This document shows positions 40,360 through 49,958 of a stretch of DNA of 56,219 nt, piece after piece. The first letter of the stretch is position 1; every line of letters begins with the position of its first letter. A program made the position numbers and the translations under genes. The notes under the pieces are model-generated. The model had not been told where the DNA came from and did not search any database. It saw only the letters and a list, made by a program, of their open reading frames with translations. Source of the DNA: Bacteroidales bacterium (lineage in GTDB: Bacteria > Bacteroidota > Bacteroidia > Bacteroidales > UBA932); contig JAFTDE010000057.1 of the NCBI GenBank assembly GCA_017454335.1, forward strand, positions 1 to 56,219. The letters are read 5' to 3'.

Positions 40360-40367
40360 TAAATTTG
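40360..40367 (+). promoter_or_regulatory. Promoter -7 box of pgk
   Basis: TAAATTTG on the plus strand, giving a leader of roughly 25 bases to the ATG at 40399. Confidence 0.55.
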
Positions 40368-40398
40368 CCGTTCCTGAAATACATTTACATCTCATATT

Positions 40399-41652
40399 AT
40401 GCAACAGTACATTGACAGTTATGATTTCACAGGCAAAAAAGCCATTGTGAGAGTCGATTTCAATGTTCCTCTCAACGAGAACTTCGAAATCACCGACGAC
40501 ACCCGCATCCGCCGGGCTATGCCCACCCTCAAGAAAGTCCTGGAGAAGGGCGGTTCGCTCATCATCATGTCCCACCTGGGCCGTCCCAAGAAGGTGGATC
40601 CGAAGTTTTCCCTCAAGCACATTGTCGGCCGCGTGAGCGAGTGCCTGGGCGTTCCCGTCCAGTTTGCCGACGACTGCCAGAAGGCTGACGCGCAGGCTGC
40701 CGCCCTCAAGCCGGGCGAGGCCCTGCTGCTGGAGAACCTCCGCTTCTACGCCGAGGAGGAAGGCAAGCCCCGCGGACTCGCCGAGGATGCCTCCGACGAG
40801 GAGAAGAAGGCCGCCAAGGCGGTTGTGAAGGAGTCCCAGAAGGAATTCGTCAAGAAGCTCGCCTCGTATGCGGACTGCTATATCAACGATGCATTCGGCA
40901 CGGCGCACCGCGCCCACGGATCCACCGCCCTGATCGCCAAGTACTTCCCGAACGACAAGATGTTCGGATACCTGATGGAAGGCGAGATCGAGGCCATCGA
41001 GAATGTCCTGAAGAACGCCCAGCGCCCGCTGACCGCCATCATCGGCGGATCCAAGGTCAGTTCCAAGCTGGCCGTCCTGAAGAACCTGGTCGGCAAGGTG
41101 GACAACCTGATCATCGGCGGCGGCATGGGATACACCTTCATCAAGGCCGAAGGCGGCAAGATCGGCAACTCCCTGCACGAGGACGAACTCATCCCCGATG
41201 CGCTCGAGATCATGGCCGAGGCCAAGGCCAAGGGCGTCAACCTCAGCCTGTCCGTCCAGACCAAGGTCGCGGACGACTTCAGCAACGACGCCAACATCCA
41301 GCTGGTCCCCTCGCACGAGATTCCCGACGGCTGGGAGGGCATGGACGCCGGTCCCGAGTCCCTCAAGCGCTGGAAGGAGATCATCCTCGCCTCCAAGACC
41401 ATTCTCTGGAACGGTCCCGTGGGTGTTTTCGAACTTCCGAACTTCGCCAAGGGTACCCTGCAGATCGCCGAGGACCTGGCCGAGGCCACCAAGAACGGTG
41501 CCTACACCCTGGTGGGCGGCGGCGATTCGGTGGCTGCCGTCACCAAGATGGGATATGCCGACAAGGTCAGCTATGTCTCCACCGGCGGCGGTGCCATGCT
41601 GGAAGCCATCGAGGGCAAGGAGCTCCCGGGCATCGCAGCGATTCGCGAATAA
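40399..41652 (+). CDS. pgk: Phosphoglycerate kinase
   Basis: A 417-residue glycolytic enzyme that transfers phosphate from 1,3-bisphosphoglycerate to ADP. It shows the family signature [20 protein letters not shown] (about 14-33), [48 protein letters not shown] and the C-terminal ADP/Mg site WNGPVGVFE plus GGGDSVAAV. Length is usual. It is a single gene, convergent with lgt with three bases between. Confidence 0.98.
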   Translation: MQQYIDSYDFTGKKAIVRVDFNVPLNENFEITDDTRIRRAMPTLKKVLEKGGSLIIMSHLGRPKKVDPKFSLKHIVGRVSECLGVPVQFADDCQKADAQAAALKPGEALLLENLRFYAEEEGKPRGLAEDASDEEKKAAKAVVKESQKEFVKKLASYADCYINDAFGTAHRAHGSTALIAKYFPNDKMFGYLMEGEIEAIENVLKNAQRPLTAIIGGSKVSSKLAVLKNLVGKVDNLIIGGGMGYTFIKAEGGKIGNSLHEDELIPDALEIMAEAKAKGVNLSLSVQTKVADDFSNDANIQLVPSHEIPDGWEGMDAGPESLKRWKEIILASKTILWNGPVGVFELPNFAKGTLQIAEDLAEATKNGAYTLVGGGDSVAAVTKMGYADKVSYVSTGGGAMLEAIEGKELPGIAAIRE

Positions 41653-41655
41653 TGA

Positions 41656-42552
41656 TTACGGACGCTCGGAGTTGATGCTCCGGGCGTAATGCGTAGCCTC
41701 CTTTTTCCGTGCCGTGGTTTCCGGATGGACAACCGCGGCCGGAATTTTTTTGCGGTACGCATACACCAGCAGGCAGATGCCCGCGATGACGAAGGGGATG
41801 GACAGCAGCTGGCCCATGTTCAGGGCCATCGATTCCTCGAATCCGACCTGCGGCTCCTTGATGAACTCGATCAGGAAGCGCATGCCGAAGCATCCGATCA
41901 GGAACAGCCCGAAGAAGGTCCCGCGCCAGGTCTTGTCCAGCCGCCACTTGTAGATGGCGGTCAGGATCAGGCCCAGGATGAGGTAGGAAAGGGCTTCGTA
42001 GATCTGCGTGGGGTGCTTGGGAAGGGTCTCGCCGTTGCGCTCGAAGATGAATCCCCAGGGCAGGGTGGTGACGTCGCCGTAGATCTCGGAATTGAAGAGG
42101 TTGCCCAGGCGGATGAAGCAGCCGACGAAGGCGACCGGGATGACCAGGTGGTCCATGATCCACAGGAAGTCGAAATTGTGTTTCCTGCCGTATTTCGCGG
42201 AGAACCACCACATGGCGAGGATCAGGGCGATGGCGCCGCCGTGGCTGGCCAGGCCGCCCTTCCAGGGCATGAAGATCTCCAGGAAACCCTGCCACGATCC
42301 CAGATAGTAGTCGGGCTGGTAGAAGAGGCAGTGCCCCAGGCGTGCGCCGACGATGGTGGCGACGACCAGCGTGATCAGCAGCGGGTCCAGCAGGGATACC
42401 GGCAGTTTCTCCCGCTTGCAGAACCACTGGAACATGTACCAGCCGAGCGTGAATCCGAGAATGAACATCAGGCCGTAGTAGCGGATGCCGCCCTGTCCGA
42501 TGTGGATCAGGACCGGGTCGATGTTCCAGCGAACGTAAAGTAAATCCAGCAT
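41656..42552 (-). CDS. lgt: Prolipoprotein diacylglyceryl transferase
   Basis: A 298-residue membrane enzyme that attaches diacylglycerol to the lipobox Cys of prolipoproteins, the first step for the many lipoproteins in this window. It has about seven membrane helices, the Lgt signature FIRLGNLFNSEIYG (about 131-144), the conserved RLGHCLFYQPDYYL, and HPTQIYEAL (about 165-173). The start MLDLLYVRWNIDP is the usual periplasmic N-terminus. A -7 box lies 19 bases before the ATG. Confidence 0.96.
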   Translation of the reverse strand: MLDLLYVRWNIDPVLIHIGQGGIRYYGLMFILGFTLGWYMFQWFCKREKLPVSLLDPLLITLVVATIVGARLGHCLFYQPDYYLGSWQGFLEIFMPWKGGLASHGGAIALILAMWWFSAKYGRKHNFDFLWIMDHLVIPVAFVGCFIRLGNLFNSEIYGDVTTLPWGFIFERNGETLPKHPTQIYEALSYLILGLILTAIYKWRLDKTWRGTFFGLFLIGCFGMRFLIEFIKEPQVGFEESMALNMGQLLSIPFVIAGICLLVYAYRKKIPAAVVHPETTARKKEATHYARSINSERP

Positions 42553-42571
42553 AATGACACAATTATCCGGA

Positions 42572-42579
42572 CAAATATA
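42572..42579 (-). promoter_or_regulatory. Promoter -7 box of lgt
   Basis: TATATTTG on the minus strand, 19 bases before the ATG at 42552. The 94-base gap to the divergent efflux operon shows no clear plus-strand -7 match. Confidence 0.55.
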
Positions 42580-42646
42580 GTAACTTTACACGATTTTTCC
42601 GAAGGAATGATTTTTGCGGGATTATCTTGTAATTTTTTAGTTAGTA

Positions 42647-44044
42647 ATGATACTTTTTTCGAGTCTGGTGGCCTTGTCGCTCACCCTCTCTCCGGCAGAT
42701 ACGGCTACATACCCGACAGTCATCACGCTCCGGCAGGCGATGGAAATCGCCCTGAGTGAAAATGTGTCGGTGAAAGTGGCGGATCTGGAGATCGAGCGTT
42801 CGGAGTATGCCAAGCGGGGAACCTATGCTTCGCTGTTCCCCCAGGTGGACGGTTCCGCTGCCTACCAGCGCACCATCAAGAAGCAGGTGATGTACATGGA
42901 TTTCGACATGGGGTCGATGTTCGGCGGCGGGGATGACACCGAGCTGCCCGAAGGGATCGAGCCCACGGCGTCCTCCGGCGGCAACAGCGGCGGCATCGAG
43001 GTCGGCCGCTGGAATACCTGGTCGGCCGGTATCAATGCGTCGATGCCCCTGGTCAACGCCCAGTTGTGGAAGAGCCTCGCGGTCAGCGGACAGGACGTCG
43101 AGCTGGCCGTCGAGAAGGCCCGCGCCTCGCGCCTGGAGATGATCACCCAGGTCAAGTCCGCGTTTTACGGGGTCCTGCTGGCCAAGGAGGTCTATTCCGT
43201 GTACGAAGGCGTTTACGACAACGCCGTCCGCAACTTCGAGCAGGTCCGGATGAAATACAACGCCCAGAAGGCTTCGGAGCTGGATTTCGTGCGGGCCAAG
43301 ACCGCCGTGACCAGCGCGATTCCCGACCTGTACGACGCCGACAACGCCATCGCCCTGGCGCTCTGGCGCCTCAAGGCCGTGATGGGCGTGGACCTGGACA
43401 TGAACCTGGACGTCTCCGGTTCCCTGCAGGACTACAGCCAGCAGATGTTCTACGACATCCACCGGCACGACGGCGCCCCGCTGGACCGCAACGCGACGAT
43501 GCGCCAGATCGCGATCCAGGCGGAAGAGCTGGCCAATGCGGTCAAGATGCAGCAGTACGCTTCGCTGCCGACCCTGTCCCTGGGATTCGCCTACAGCCTG
43601 AACGCGATGACCAACGACTTCAAGTTCAGCGAGTACCGCTGGTCCCCGTATTCCTATGTCGGGCTGTCCCTGGCCATCCCCATCTTCGCGGGCGGCCGGC
43701 GCAGCTATGCCATCAAGCAGGCCAAGGTCCAGTCACGCGAACTGGAACTGCAGCGCCAGGACACCGAGCGCCAGCTGAAAATATCCATCCGCCAGCAGCT
43801 GAATACGATGGAGACGGCGATGAACAGCCTCTCCGCGGCGAAGGAATCCGTCGAGACGGCGGCCAAGGCCTACGACATCGCCTCCAAGTCCTACGATGTC
43901 GGCCGCAGCACGCTGACGGACCTGAACGCCGCCCAGCTGGCCCTGACGCAGGCCCAGCTGAGTGTCTCCCAGGCCATCTACTCGTTCGTGACGGCCCAGG
44001 CCCAGCTCGAACAGATCCTCGGAATCGAAGAAGAAGAACAATAG
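42647..44044 (+). CDS. TolC-family outer-membrane efflux protein (RND operon)
   Basis: A 465-residue outer-membrane channel with a short signal peptide (to about residue 20) and two homologous coiled-coil halves (VITLRQAMEIALSENVSVKV in the first; ATMRQIAIQAEELANAV in the second), ending with TLTDLNAAQLALTQAQLSVS and QLEQILGIEEEEQ. It is the first gene of an RND tripartite pump operon; the adaptor follows after seven bases. It shares only the fold with the TolC protein of the first exporter operon and carries no palindromic insertion. Confidence 0.93.
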   Translation: MILFSSLVALSLTLSPADTATYPTVITLRQAMEIALSENVSVKVADLEIERSEYAKRGTYASLFPQVDGSAAYQRTIKKQVMYMDFDMGSMFGGGDDTELPEGIEPTASSGGNSGGIEVGRWNTWSAGINASMPLVNAQLWKSLAVSGQDVELAVEKARASRLEMITQVKSAFYGVLLAKEVYSVYEGVYDNAVRNFEQVRMKYNAQKASELDFVRAKTAVTSAIPDLYDADNAIALALWRLKAVMGVDLDMNLDVSGSLQDYSQQMFYDIHRHDGAPLDRNATMRQIAIQAEELANAVKMQQYASLPTLSLGFAYSLNAMTNDFKFSEYRWSPYSYVGLSLAIPIFAGGRRSYAIKQAKVQSRELELQRQDTERQLKISIRQQLNTMETAMNSLSAAKESVETAAKAYDIASKSYDVGRSTLTDLNAAQLALTQAQLSVSQAIYSFVTAQAQLEQILGIEEEEQ

Positions 44045-44051
44045 CAGAAAC

Positions 44052-45059
44052 ATGAAAAGAACCATCATAATCCTGTGTGCCGCAGCGCTGGTCAGCAGCT
44101 GCGCCCGCAATGCCCAGCAGGGCCCCGTGATCGAGGCCCAGACTCCCAAGGTCGAGGTCGCCGTGGCGGCCACCCAGCTGGTCGCCCACGAGAATGTCTA
44201 TTCCGCAACCGTCCAGGCCAATGTCACCAACAACATCGCCCCGCAGACCGGATCACGCATCCAGAAGATCCTGGTGGACGTCGGGGACTTCGTGAACGCC
44301 GGCCAGACCGTCGCCGAGATGGACCGCGTCCAGCTGGAACAGGCCCGTCTGAACCTGGCCAACAGCGAAACCGAGCTGGAGCGGATCCGCCAGCTGTACG
44401 ATCAGGGCGGGGTCTCCAAGTCGGACCTCGACGCCATCGAACTGTCCGTGAACGTCGCCCGTACCTCGTACAACAACCTGCTGGAGAACACCGTGCTGCG
44501 TTCGCCGGTCTCCGGCGTGGTCACCGCCCGTAACTATGACCGCGGGGACATGTACACGATGACCGCCCCGATCTTCACCGTCCAGCAGATCACCCCGGTC
44601 AAGATCCTGGTCGCCGTGTCCGAATCCGACTACGCCCGCGTCCACAAGGGGGACAAGGTGTCCCTGGTGGCCGACGCGCTGCCCGGACAGACTTTCAGCG
44701 GCACCATCTACCGCATCTATCCGACGGTCGATCCCGTCTCGCATACGGTCAACGTGGAAGTCCGCGTTCCCAACGAGAAGCGGCTCCTGCGTCCCGGCAT
44801 GTACACCCGCGTGACGCTGACCTTCGACGAGGTCGAGCGGGTCGTCCTGCCGGACGGCGCCATCGTCAAGCAGCAGGGTTCCGGCCAGCGTGCCGTGTAC
44901 ATCCTGGGTGCGGACAATACCGTCACGCTGCGCGTCGTCGAGCTGGGCCGTCATTTCGGCGGCAACTATGAGATCGTCTCCGGTGTGGAACCGGGCGAGA
45001 AAGTCGTGGTCAAGGGACAGACCGCCCTGCGGAGCGGCGTAACGGTGGAGGTACTCTGA
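44052..45059 (+). CDS. RND efflux periplasmic adaptor lipoprotein
   Basis: A 335-residue membrane-fusion protein anchored by a lipoprotein signal (MKRTIIILCAAALVSSC, then ARN). It has a lipoyl/barrel-sandwich domain (ITPQTGSRIQKILVDVGDFV-like at about 55-80; NTVLRSPVSGVVTARNYDRG), a short helical hairpin between them, a beta-barrel (PVKILVAVSESDYARVHKGD) and a membrane-proximal domain. It links the TolC channel to the RND pump, whose start codon overlaps its stop by one base. Confidence 0.94.
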   Translation: MKRTIIILCAAALVSSCARNAQQGPVIEAQTPKVEVAVAATQLVAHENVYSATVQANVTNNIAPQTGSRIQKILVDVGDFVNAGQTVAEMDRVQLEQARLNLANSETELERIRQLYDQGGVSKSDLDAIELSVNVARTSYNNLLENTVLRSPVSGVVTARNYDRGDMYTMTAPIFTVQQITPVKILVAVSESDYARVHKGDKVSLVADALPGQTFSGTIYRIYPTVDPVSHTVNVEVRVPNEKRLLRPGMYTRVTLTFDEVERVVLPDGAIVKQQGSGQRAVYILGADNTVTLRVVELGRHFGGNYEIVSGVEPGEKVVVKGQTALRSGVTVEVL

Positions 45060-48000
45060 TGAGCATTTACAGAACAGCCGTCGACCATCCGGTCACCACG
45101 GCGCTGGTCTTCATCGCCTGTATGGTCTTCGGCGTGTATTCGCTGATGAACACCAGCATCGCGCAGTTCCCGGAGTTCGACGCCAACGTCATCATGGTGA
45201 TGTCCTCGTACCAGGGGGCCAACGCTTCCGATATCGAAAACAACCTGACCAAGGTCCTGGAAAACTCCTTGAACGGTGTCGAGGACCTGAAGAACCTGAG
45301 CTCCCAGTCCAAGGAGAACATCGCGCTGCTGACCCTGGAATTCGAATACGGCACGGACATCGACGAGGCGACCAACAACGTCCGGGACAAGCTGGACATG
45401 GTCAGCGCCATCCTGCCGGACGGAGCCTCCCAGCCGACCATCTTCAAGTTCAGCGCGGACGACATGCCGATCATGATGCTGTCCGCGACGGCCACGGAGA
45501 GCCTCCCGGGCCTGGACAAGATCCTGGACGACAAGGTCACCACGACCCTGGCCCGCGTGCCGGGCGTCGGTACGGTGTCGGTCAGCGGTGCGCCTACGCG
45601 GGAAATCCAGGTGTACTGCGATCCCACCCGCCTGGAAGCCTTCGGGCTGAGCGTGTCCAACATCGCCGCCATCATCGGCGCCGAGAACCGCAACCTGCCT
45701 TCCGGCAGCATCGACATCGGCTCCGAGACCTATTCCCTGCGCATCGAGAAGGAGTTCGACGATCCGTCCGAGATGCTGGACATCGTGCTGGGCGCCTACA
45801 ACGGCCAGACGGTGTACCTGCGGGACGTCGCCACCCTGCGTGACGGCAGCGAAGAGCGCGAGCAGGAATCCTACACCAACGGCGAACGCGCCGCGCGCAT
45901 CATCATCCAGAAGCAGACCGGCGCCAATACGGTCAACGTCATCCGCCGTGTCAAGAAGCAGCTGGCCGAAATCGAGAAGACCCTGCCGTCCGACATCCGG
46001 ATCACGACCATCGTCGATTCCTCGGACAACATCATCCGGACCATCAACACCCTGCGCGATACGATCATCATCACCTTCCTGGTGGTCATGCTGGTCGTGT
46101 TCATCTTCCTGGGCCGCTGGCGCGCGACCTTCATCATCGTCCTGTCCATCCCGATCGCCCTGCTGGCCTCGCTGGTGTACCTGTTCGCGACGGGCAGCAC
46201 CCTGAACATCATCTCGATGTCCGCCCTGGCCATTGCCATCGGCATGGTCGTGGACGACGCCATCGTCGTGCTGGAGAACGTGACGACGCACCTGGAGAAG
46301 GGCGAGAAGCCCCGCGAGGCCGCCATCCACGGCACCTCGGAGGTGGGTATCTCCGTCATCGCCTCGACCCTGACCATGCTGAGCGTGTTCCTGCCGCTGA
46401 CCCTGATCAAGGGCATGACCGGCATCATGTTCAAGCAGCTGGGCTGGATCGTCAGCATCATCATGATCGTGTCCACGACGGCGGCGCTGACCCTGGTCCC
46501 GATGCTGTGTTCGCGCTTCCTGCGCGGGAACTTCCAGGCCGGGAAGTTCTACAAGGTCGTCTTCGGCCCGATCAACCGCGGCCTGGACGCCGTTTCGCGC
46601 GGGTACGCCCGCCTGATCGGCTGGGCCGTTATCCACCGCCGGCAGGTCATCTTCGGCGCGCTGGGCATCTTCGTGCTGGTCCTTGCCCTGGTCGCTCCGC
46701 GCGTCAAGAGCGAATTCTTCCCCCGCGGGGACGAGGGCCGTCTGACGGTCAACATCCAGTTGCCGATCGGTACCGGCCAGAACGTCACGCGCGACCTGGC
46801 CCAGCGGGTATATGACCAGATCGTGGACGAGGTGCCCGAGATCCAGATCTGCAACTTCACCTTCGGCCAGGCGGATTCCGACAATACCTTCGCCAACATG
46901 CAGTCGAACGGAACGCATATCATTTCGTTCAACATCAACGTGGGCGGCAAGACCACCCGCAAGCGCAGCACCTCCGACATCGCCGACGTCGTGCGGGGCA
47001 TCGTGGCGCAGTACCCGGAGATCCGCAAAGTCAGCGTCACCGAGGGCGGCGGCATGATGGGCGGCGCCTCGACCATCAGCGTGGAGGTGTATGGATACGA
47101 CTTCGAAGAGACGGATGCGACCGCACGCGAGTTGCAGGAGAAGATGTCGCAGAGCCCGGTGTTCGCCTTGGTAAACCTCAGCCGCGAGGAGTACACGCCG
47201 GAATACCAGATCGACTTCGACCGCACCAAGCTGGCCCTGAACGGCCTGAATTCCTCGACCGCCGGCGCCGCATTCAGTGCGGCGATGAGCGGAACGATTG
47301 CGTCGTTCTACCGCGAGGACGGTGAGGAATACAACATCCGCGTCCGCTATGCGCCGCAGTTCCGCACCAGCATCGAGGACATGGAGAACGTGACCGTGTA
47401 CAACGCCTCCGGGCGGCCGGTCAAGATCAAGGAGCTGGGAACGGTCATCGAGACCAGCGTCCCGCCGACCATCGAGCGCAAGAACCGCGAGCGCCTGGTG
47501 ACCATCACCGGCATCGTGGCCCAGCGGGCTGCGCTCAGCGACGCCGTGGCCGTGGCGAACCAGGCCATCGCCGCCACCGAGATCCCCTCGAACCTGTCCG
47601 TGGTGATCTCCGGCGACTACGAGGACCAGCAGGACATGTTCTCCGACCTGCTGACCCTGATGGTGCTGATCCTCATCCTGGTGTACATGGTGATGGCTTC
47701 GCAGTTCGAGTCCTTCATGGCGCCCTTCGTCATCATGTTCTCGGTCCCGTTCGCCCTGGTCGGCGTCTTCCTGGGCCTGTGGAGCACGGGCACGCCGCTG
47801 GGCGTCATGGCCATGATCGGCATCATCATCCTGCTGGGTATCGTCGTCAAGAACGGTATCGTGCTGATCGATTACACCATCCTCTGCCGCGAGCGGGGCA
47901 TGAACGTGATCGAATCCTCCGTGACCGCGGCCCGCAGCCGTCTGCGTCCGATCCTGATGACCACCCTGACCACCGTGCTGGGTATGCTGCCGATGGCACT

Positions 48001-48154
48001 CGGCAACGGTGAGGGCGCTGAAATGTGGAAATCCCTGGGTATGACGGTCGTCTGGGGCCTGTCGATCTCGACGCTGGTCACCCTCGTCCTCATCCCGACC
48101 GTGTACTGCGTCTTCGCGGCACGGGAAGAAAAACGTCAAAGCAAGAAGAAATGA
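45059..48154 (+). CDS. RND multidrug efflux pump (HAE1/AcrB-like)
   Basis: A 1031-residue inner-membrane pump with 12 predicted helices and two large periplasmic loops. The proton-relay Asp pair is present in helix 4 (GMVVDDAIVVLENV, about 396-409), and ILLGIVVKNGIVLIDY marks helix 10. Asp in VDD and Lys in VKNG fit the hydrophobe/amphiphile efflux (HAE) group; heavy-metal pumps usually have other residues in helix 4. Likely substrates are lipophilic compounds such as bile salts or drugs, which is inference. The stop overlaps the start of the small PII-like gene. Confidence 0.95.
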   Translation: MSIYRTAVDHPVTTALVFIACMVFGVYSLMNTSIAQFPEFDANVIMVMSSYQGANASDIENNLTKVLENSLNGVEDLKNLSSQSKENIALLTLEFEYGTDIDEATNNVRDKLDMVSAILPDGASQPTIFKFSADDMPIMMLSATATESLPGLDKILDDKVTTTLARVPGVGTVSVSGAPTREIQVYCDPTRLEAFGLSVSNIAAIIGAENRNLPSGSIDIGSETYSLRIEKEFDDPSEMLDIVLGAYNGQTVYLRDVATLRDGSEEREQESYTNGERAARIIIQKQTGANTVNVIRRVKKQLAEIEKTLPSDIRITTIVDSSDNIIRTINTLRDTIIITFLVVMLVVFIFLGRWRATFIIVLSIPIALLASLVYLFATGSTLNIISMSALAIAIGMVVDDAIVVLENVTTHLEKGEKPREAAIHGTSEVGISVIASTLTMLSVFLPLTLIKGMTGIMFKQLGWIVSIIMIVSTTAALTLVPMLCSRFLRGNFQAGKFYKVVFGPINRGLDAVSRGYARLIGWAVIHRRQVIFGALGIFVLVLALVAPRVKSEFFPRGDEGRLTVNIQLPIGTGQNVTRDLAQRVYDQIVDEVPEIQICNFTFGQADSDNTFANMQSNGTHIISFNINVGGKTTRKRSTSDIADVVRGIVAQYPEIRKVSVTEGGGMMGGASTISVEVYGYDFEETDATARELQEKMSQSPVFALVNLSREEYTPEYQIDFDRTKLALNGLNSSTAGAAFSAAMSGTIASFYREDGEEYNIRVRYAPQFRTSIEDMENVTVYNASGRPVKIKELGTVIETSVPPTIERKNRERLVTITGIVAQRAALSDAVAVANQAIAATEIPSNLSVVISGDYEDQQDMFSDLLTLMVLILILVYMVMASQFESFMAPFVIMFSVPFALVGVFLGLWSTGTPLGVMAMIGIIILLGIVVKNGIVLIDYTILCRERGMNVIESSVTAARSRLRPILMTTLTTVLGMLPMALGNGEGAEMWKSLGMTVVWGLSISTLVTLVLIPTVYCVFAAREEKRQSKKK

Positions 48155-48444
48155 AAGCGATATTCATAGCATACGACCAGGCCTACGGCGAGGAGATCGT
48201 CGGGGTGCTGGAGGAAAACGGCCAGCGGGGATATACCCGTTGGGAAGACATCCGCGGCCGGGGCCACGTCGACGGCCTGCCGCACATGGGCAACCACGCC
48301 TGGCCGGCGATGAATGCGGGCCTGCTGGCGGTCGTCCCGGATGACAAGGCGGCTCCGATCCTGGAGCAGCTGCGCGCCAAGGATGAGGCGACGCCCGGAC
48401 TGGGCCTGCGCGCTTTCACATGGAATGTCGAAGATATGATATAA
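48151..48444 (+). CDS. Small PII-like protein in RND operon
   Basis: A 97-residue protein beginning MKAIFIAYDQAYGEEIVGVL. The beta-alpha-beta start, the mid-chain loop with four His residues (RGRGHVDGLPHMGNHAWP) and the second beta-alpha-beta half (LLAVVPDDKAAPILEQLR) fit the ferredoxin-like fold of PII/CutA-like proteins. Its start overlaps the pump stop by four bases (ATGA), so it is coupled to pump expression. A regulatory or metal-sensing role is plausible but inferred. The family name is not certain. Confidence 0.65.
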   Translation: MKAIFIAYDQAYGEEIVGVLEENGQRGYTRWEDIRGRGHVDGLPHMGNHAWPAMNAGLLAVVPDDKAAPILEQLRAKDEATPGLGLRAFTWNVEDMI

Positions 48445-48449
48445 AATTG

Positions 48450-48457
48450 TATATTTG
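48450..48457 (+). promoter_or_regulatory. Promoter -7 box of trxA
   Basis: TATATTTG ends five bases before the ATG at 48463, so the trxA transcript is probably leaderless. Confidence 0.6.
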
Positions 48458-48462
48458 TGAGT

Positions 48463-48777
48463 ATGGAAAAGATTATTACAAATACCAATGTCGAGGAGAT
48501 CATCTCCTCCAGCCAGCCTGTTCTGGTGGATTTCTGGGCAACCTGGTGCGGCCCCTGCCGCGTCCTGTCGCCGACTGTGGACGAGATCGCCGCGGAGTTC
48601 GAAGGCCGCGCCGTCGTCGCCAAGTGCAATGTGGATGACTGCGAGGATGTCGCCTTCAAGTATGGCATCCGCAACATCCCGACCCTGATCTTCTTCAAGG
48701 ACGGCCAGATGGTCGACCGCCTGGTCGGCGTCGTCTCCAAGGAAGAGATCGCCGCGAAGCTCGAGTCCCTGATGTAA
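48463..48777 (+). CDS. trxA: Thioredoxin
   Basis: A 104-residue cytoplasmic thioredoxin (no signal peptide) with the active site WCGPC at about 29-33, the cis-Pro loop RNIPTLIFFKDG and standard length. It reduces disulfides of cytoplasmic enzymes. A GTG six bases upstream lies inside the -7 box, so ATG at 48463 is the start. The next gene follows after 12 bases. Confidence 0.97.
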   Translation: MEKIITNTNVEEIISSSQPVLVDFWATWCGPCRVLSPTVDEIAAEFEGRAVVAKCNVDDCEDVAFKYGIRNIPTLIFFKDGQMVDRLVGVVSKEEIAAKLESLM

Positions 48778-48789
48778 TTCCCGCCGGCC

Positions 48790-49413
48790 ATGAGACAGTG
48801 GGTGCTCTGCGTTCTTGCGCTGGCGCTTTCGCTTGGCGTCTGCCGGGCCCAGACGGGTATCGTCGGCGGCCTGACCTCGTCCCGTCCGGACCTGGCCGGT
48901 GCCGTCCAGGATGCGTACAACATCAACCTGTACCATGTCGGTGTTACGCAGAAGATCCCCTTGCTGTTCGGATTCGCCATCCAGCCGTCGATCATCTACA
49001 ATGTCAAGGGCTCCTGCCTCGGGACGATGACCGATGACATCTGGGAGCGCTCTTTCCGGGCGGACATGCGGACCGGGTACCTGGAGTTGCCGGTGCAGTT
49101 CCAGTGGGGCCCGGACCTGGGCGGTTTCCGGCCCTATGTGTTCGCGGAACCGTTCCTGGGATATGCGCTCAGCAATTCCGTGTGCGTCGACTCCTCCCCC
49201 GAACAGACCTGGGACAACCTGCGCAAGCGTTTCGAATACGGCGTCGGCCTGGGAGGCGGCCTGGAACTGTTCCGGCACATCCAGCTGTCTGTCCGGTATT
49301 TCTGGAATCTGGGATACGCCTACGCGGATACGATTACGGTCGAGAACATCACCCGGGCCATCGCCAACAACCGCTGTAACGGGATTTCGGCTTCCGTGGC
49401 CTTCCTCTTCTGA
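48790..49413 (+). CDS. Outer-membrane beta-barrel protein (PorT-like)
   Basis: A 207-residue secreted protein with signal peptide MRQWVLCVLALALSLGVCRA and alternating-residue beta-strands typical of the Bacteroidota OMP_b-brl families (YLELPVQFQWGPDL; RPYVFAEPFLGYAL; FEYGVGLGGGLELFRHIQLS; ending AFLF). It probably forms an eight-stranded barrel in the outer membrane. It lies between trxA and a LOG-family gene in a dense operon; its role is unknown. Confidence 0.8.
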   Translation: MRQWVLCVLALALSLGVCRAQTGIVGGLTSSRPDLAGAVQDAYNINLYHVGVTQKIPLLFGFAIQPSIIYNVKGSCLGTMTDDIWERSFRADMRTGYLELPVQFQWGPDLGGFRPYVFAEPFLGYALSNSVCVDSSPEQTWDNLRKRFEYGVGLGGGLELFRHIQLSVRYFWNLGYAYADTITVENITRAIANNRCNGISASVAFLF

Positions 49414-49418
49414 CGGAT

Positions 49419-49958
49419 ATGGACGAGAAAAAAGCCGTATTCTTCTGTTCGTCGAGCTACAACATCGACCCGAAGTACAACCGGGCCGCCCGTGACGTGG
49501 TCCATGCGGCCTGCGCCTGCGGGTATGACATCGTTTCCGGCGGAACGGTCAAGGGAACGATGCTGCACGTGGCCGACGAGGCCATCCGCTGCGGCCGCCG
49601 GAGCATCGGGATCCTGCCCCGCTTCATGCAGGGGCTGGAGTATCCCCGCCTGAGCGAACTGGTCTGGACGGACACGATGGCCGAACGCAAGGAAAGGATG
49701 CGGGCGGGCACCAGCCTGGCCGTGGCCCTGCCCGGGGGTATCGGGACGCTGGACGAACTCTTCGAGACCTACACCCTGGCCAAGCTCAGACGCTATCCGG
49801 GGCGGGTGGTCGCCTACAATTTCGAAGGGTTCTACGACAGCCTGGTCCGCCTGCTGGACGAGTATGTCGCCACGCAGATGCTGGATCCCGCTTCGCGTGC
49901 GCTGATTTCCTTTCCCGAGACGGTGGACGAGTTCTCCAAACTGATCGGAGAGGAATGA
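49419..49958 (+). CDS. LOG-family nucleotide phosphoribohydrolase
   Basis: A 179-residue cytoplasmic enzyme with the LOG family motif LPGGIGTLDELFE (about 106-118) and an N-terminal Rossmann-like FFCSSSYNIDPKY. LOG enzymes release free bases from cytokinin-type or other nucleoside 5'-monophosphates (Lonely guy). In gut bacteria a role in nucleotide salvage or clean-up is likelier than hormone synthesis. A miaA gene, which makes isopentenyl-adenosine, is 5 kb away. The end overlaps the next gene by four bases. Confidence 0.9.
   Translation: MDEKKAVFFCSSSYNIDPKYNRAARDVVHAACACGYDIVSGGTVKGTMLHVADEAIRCGRRSIGILPRFMQGLEYPRLSELVWTDTMAERKERMRAGTSLAVALPGGIGTLDELFETYTLAKLRRYPGRVVAYNFEGFYDSLVRLLDEYVATQMLDPASRALISFPETVDEFSKLIGEE

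Noticed and set aside
42585-42592. TTTACA upstream of lgt/tolC as another site for the sigma-54 activator
   Set aside because: Only one half-site is present; the partner TGTAAA at five-base spacing is missing.
44966-48139. Very long open frame antisense to the RND pump gene
   Set aside because: Its product is rich in His, Asp, Arg and Gln with no membrane or domain pattern. Long antisense frames are expected in GC-rich coding DNA, and the sense strand encodes a complete RND pump.
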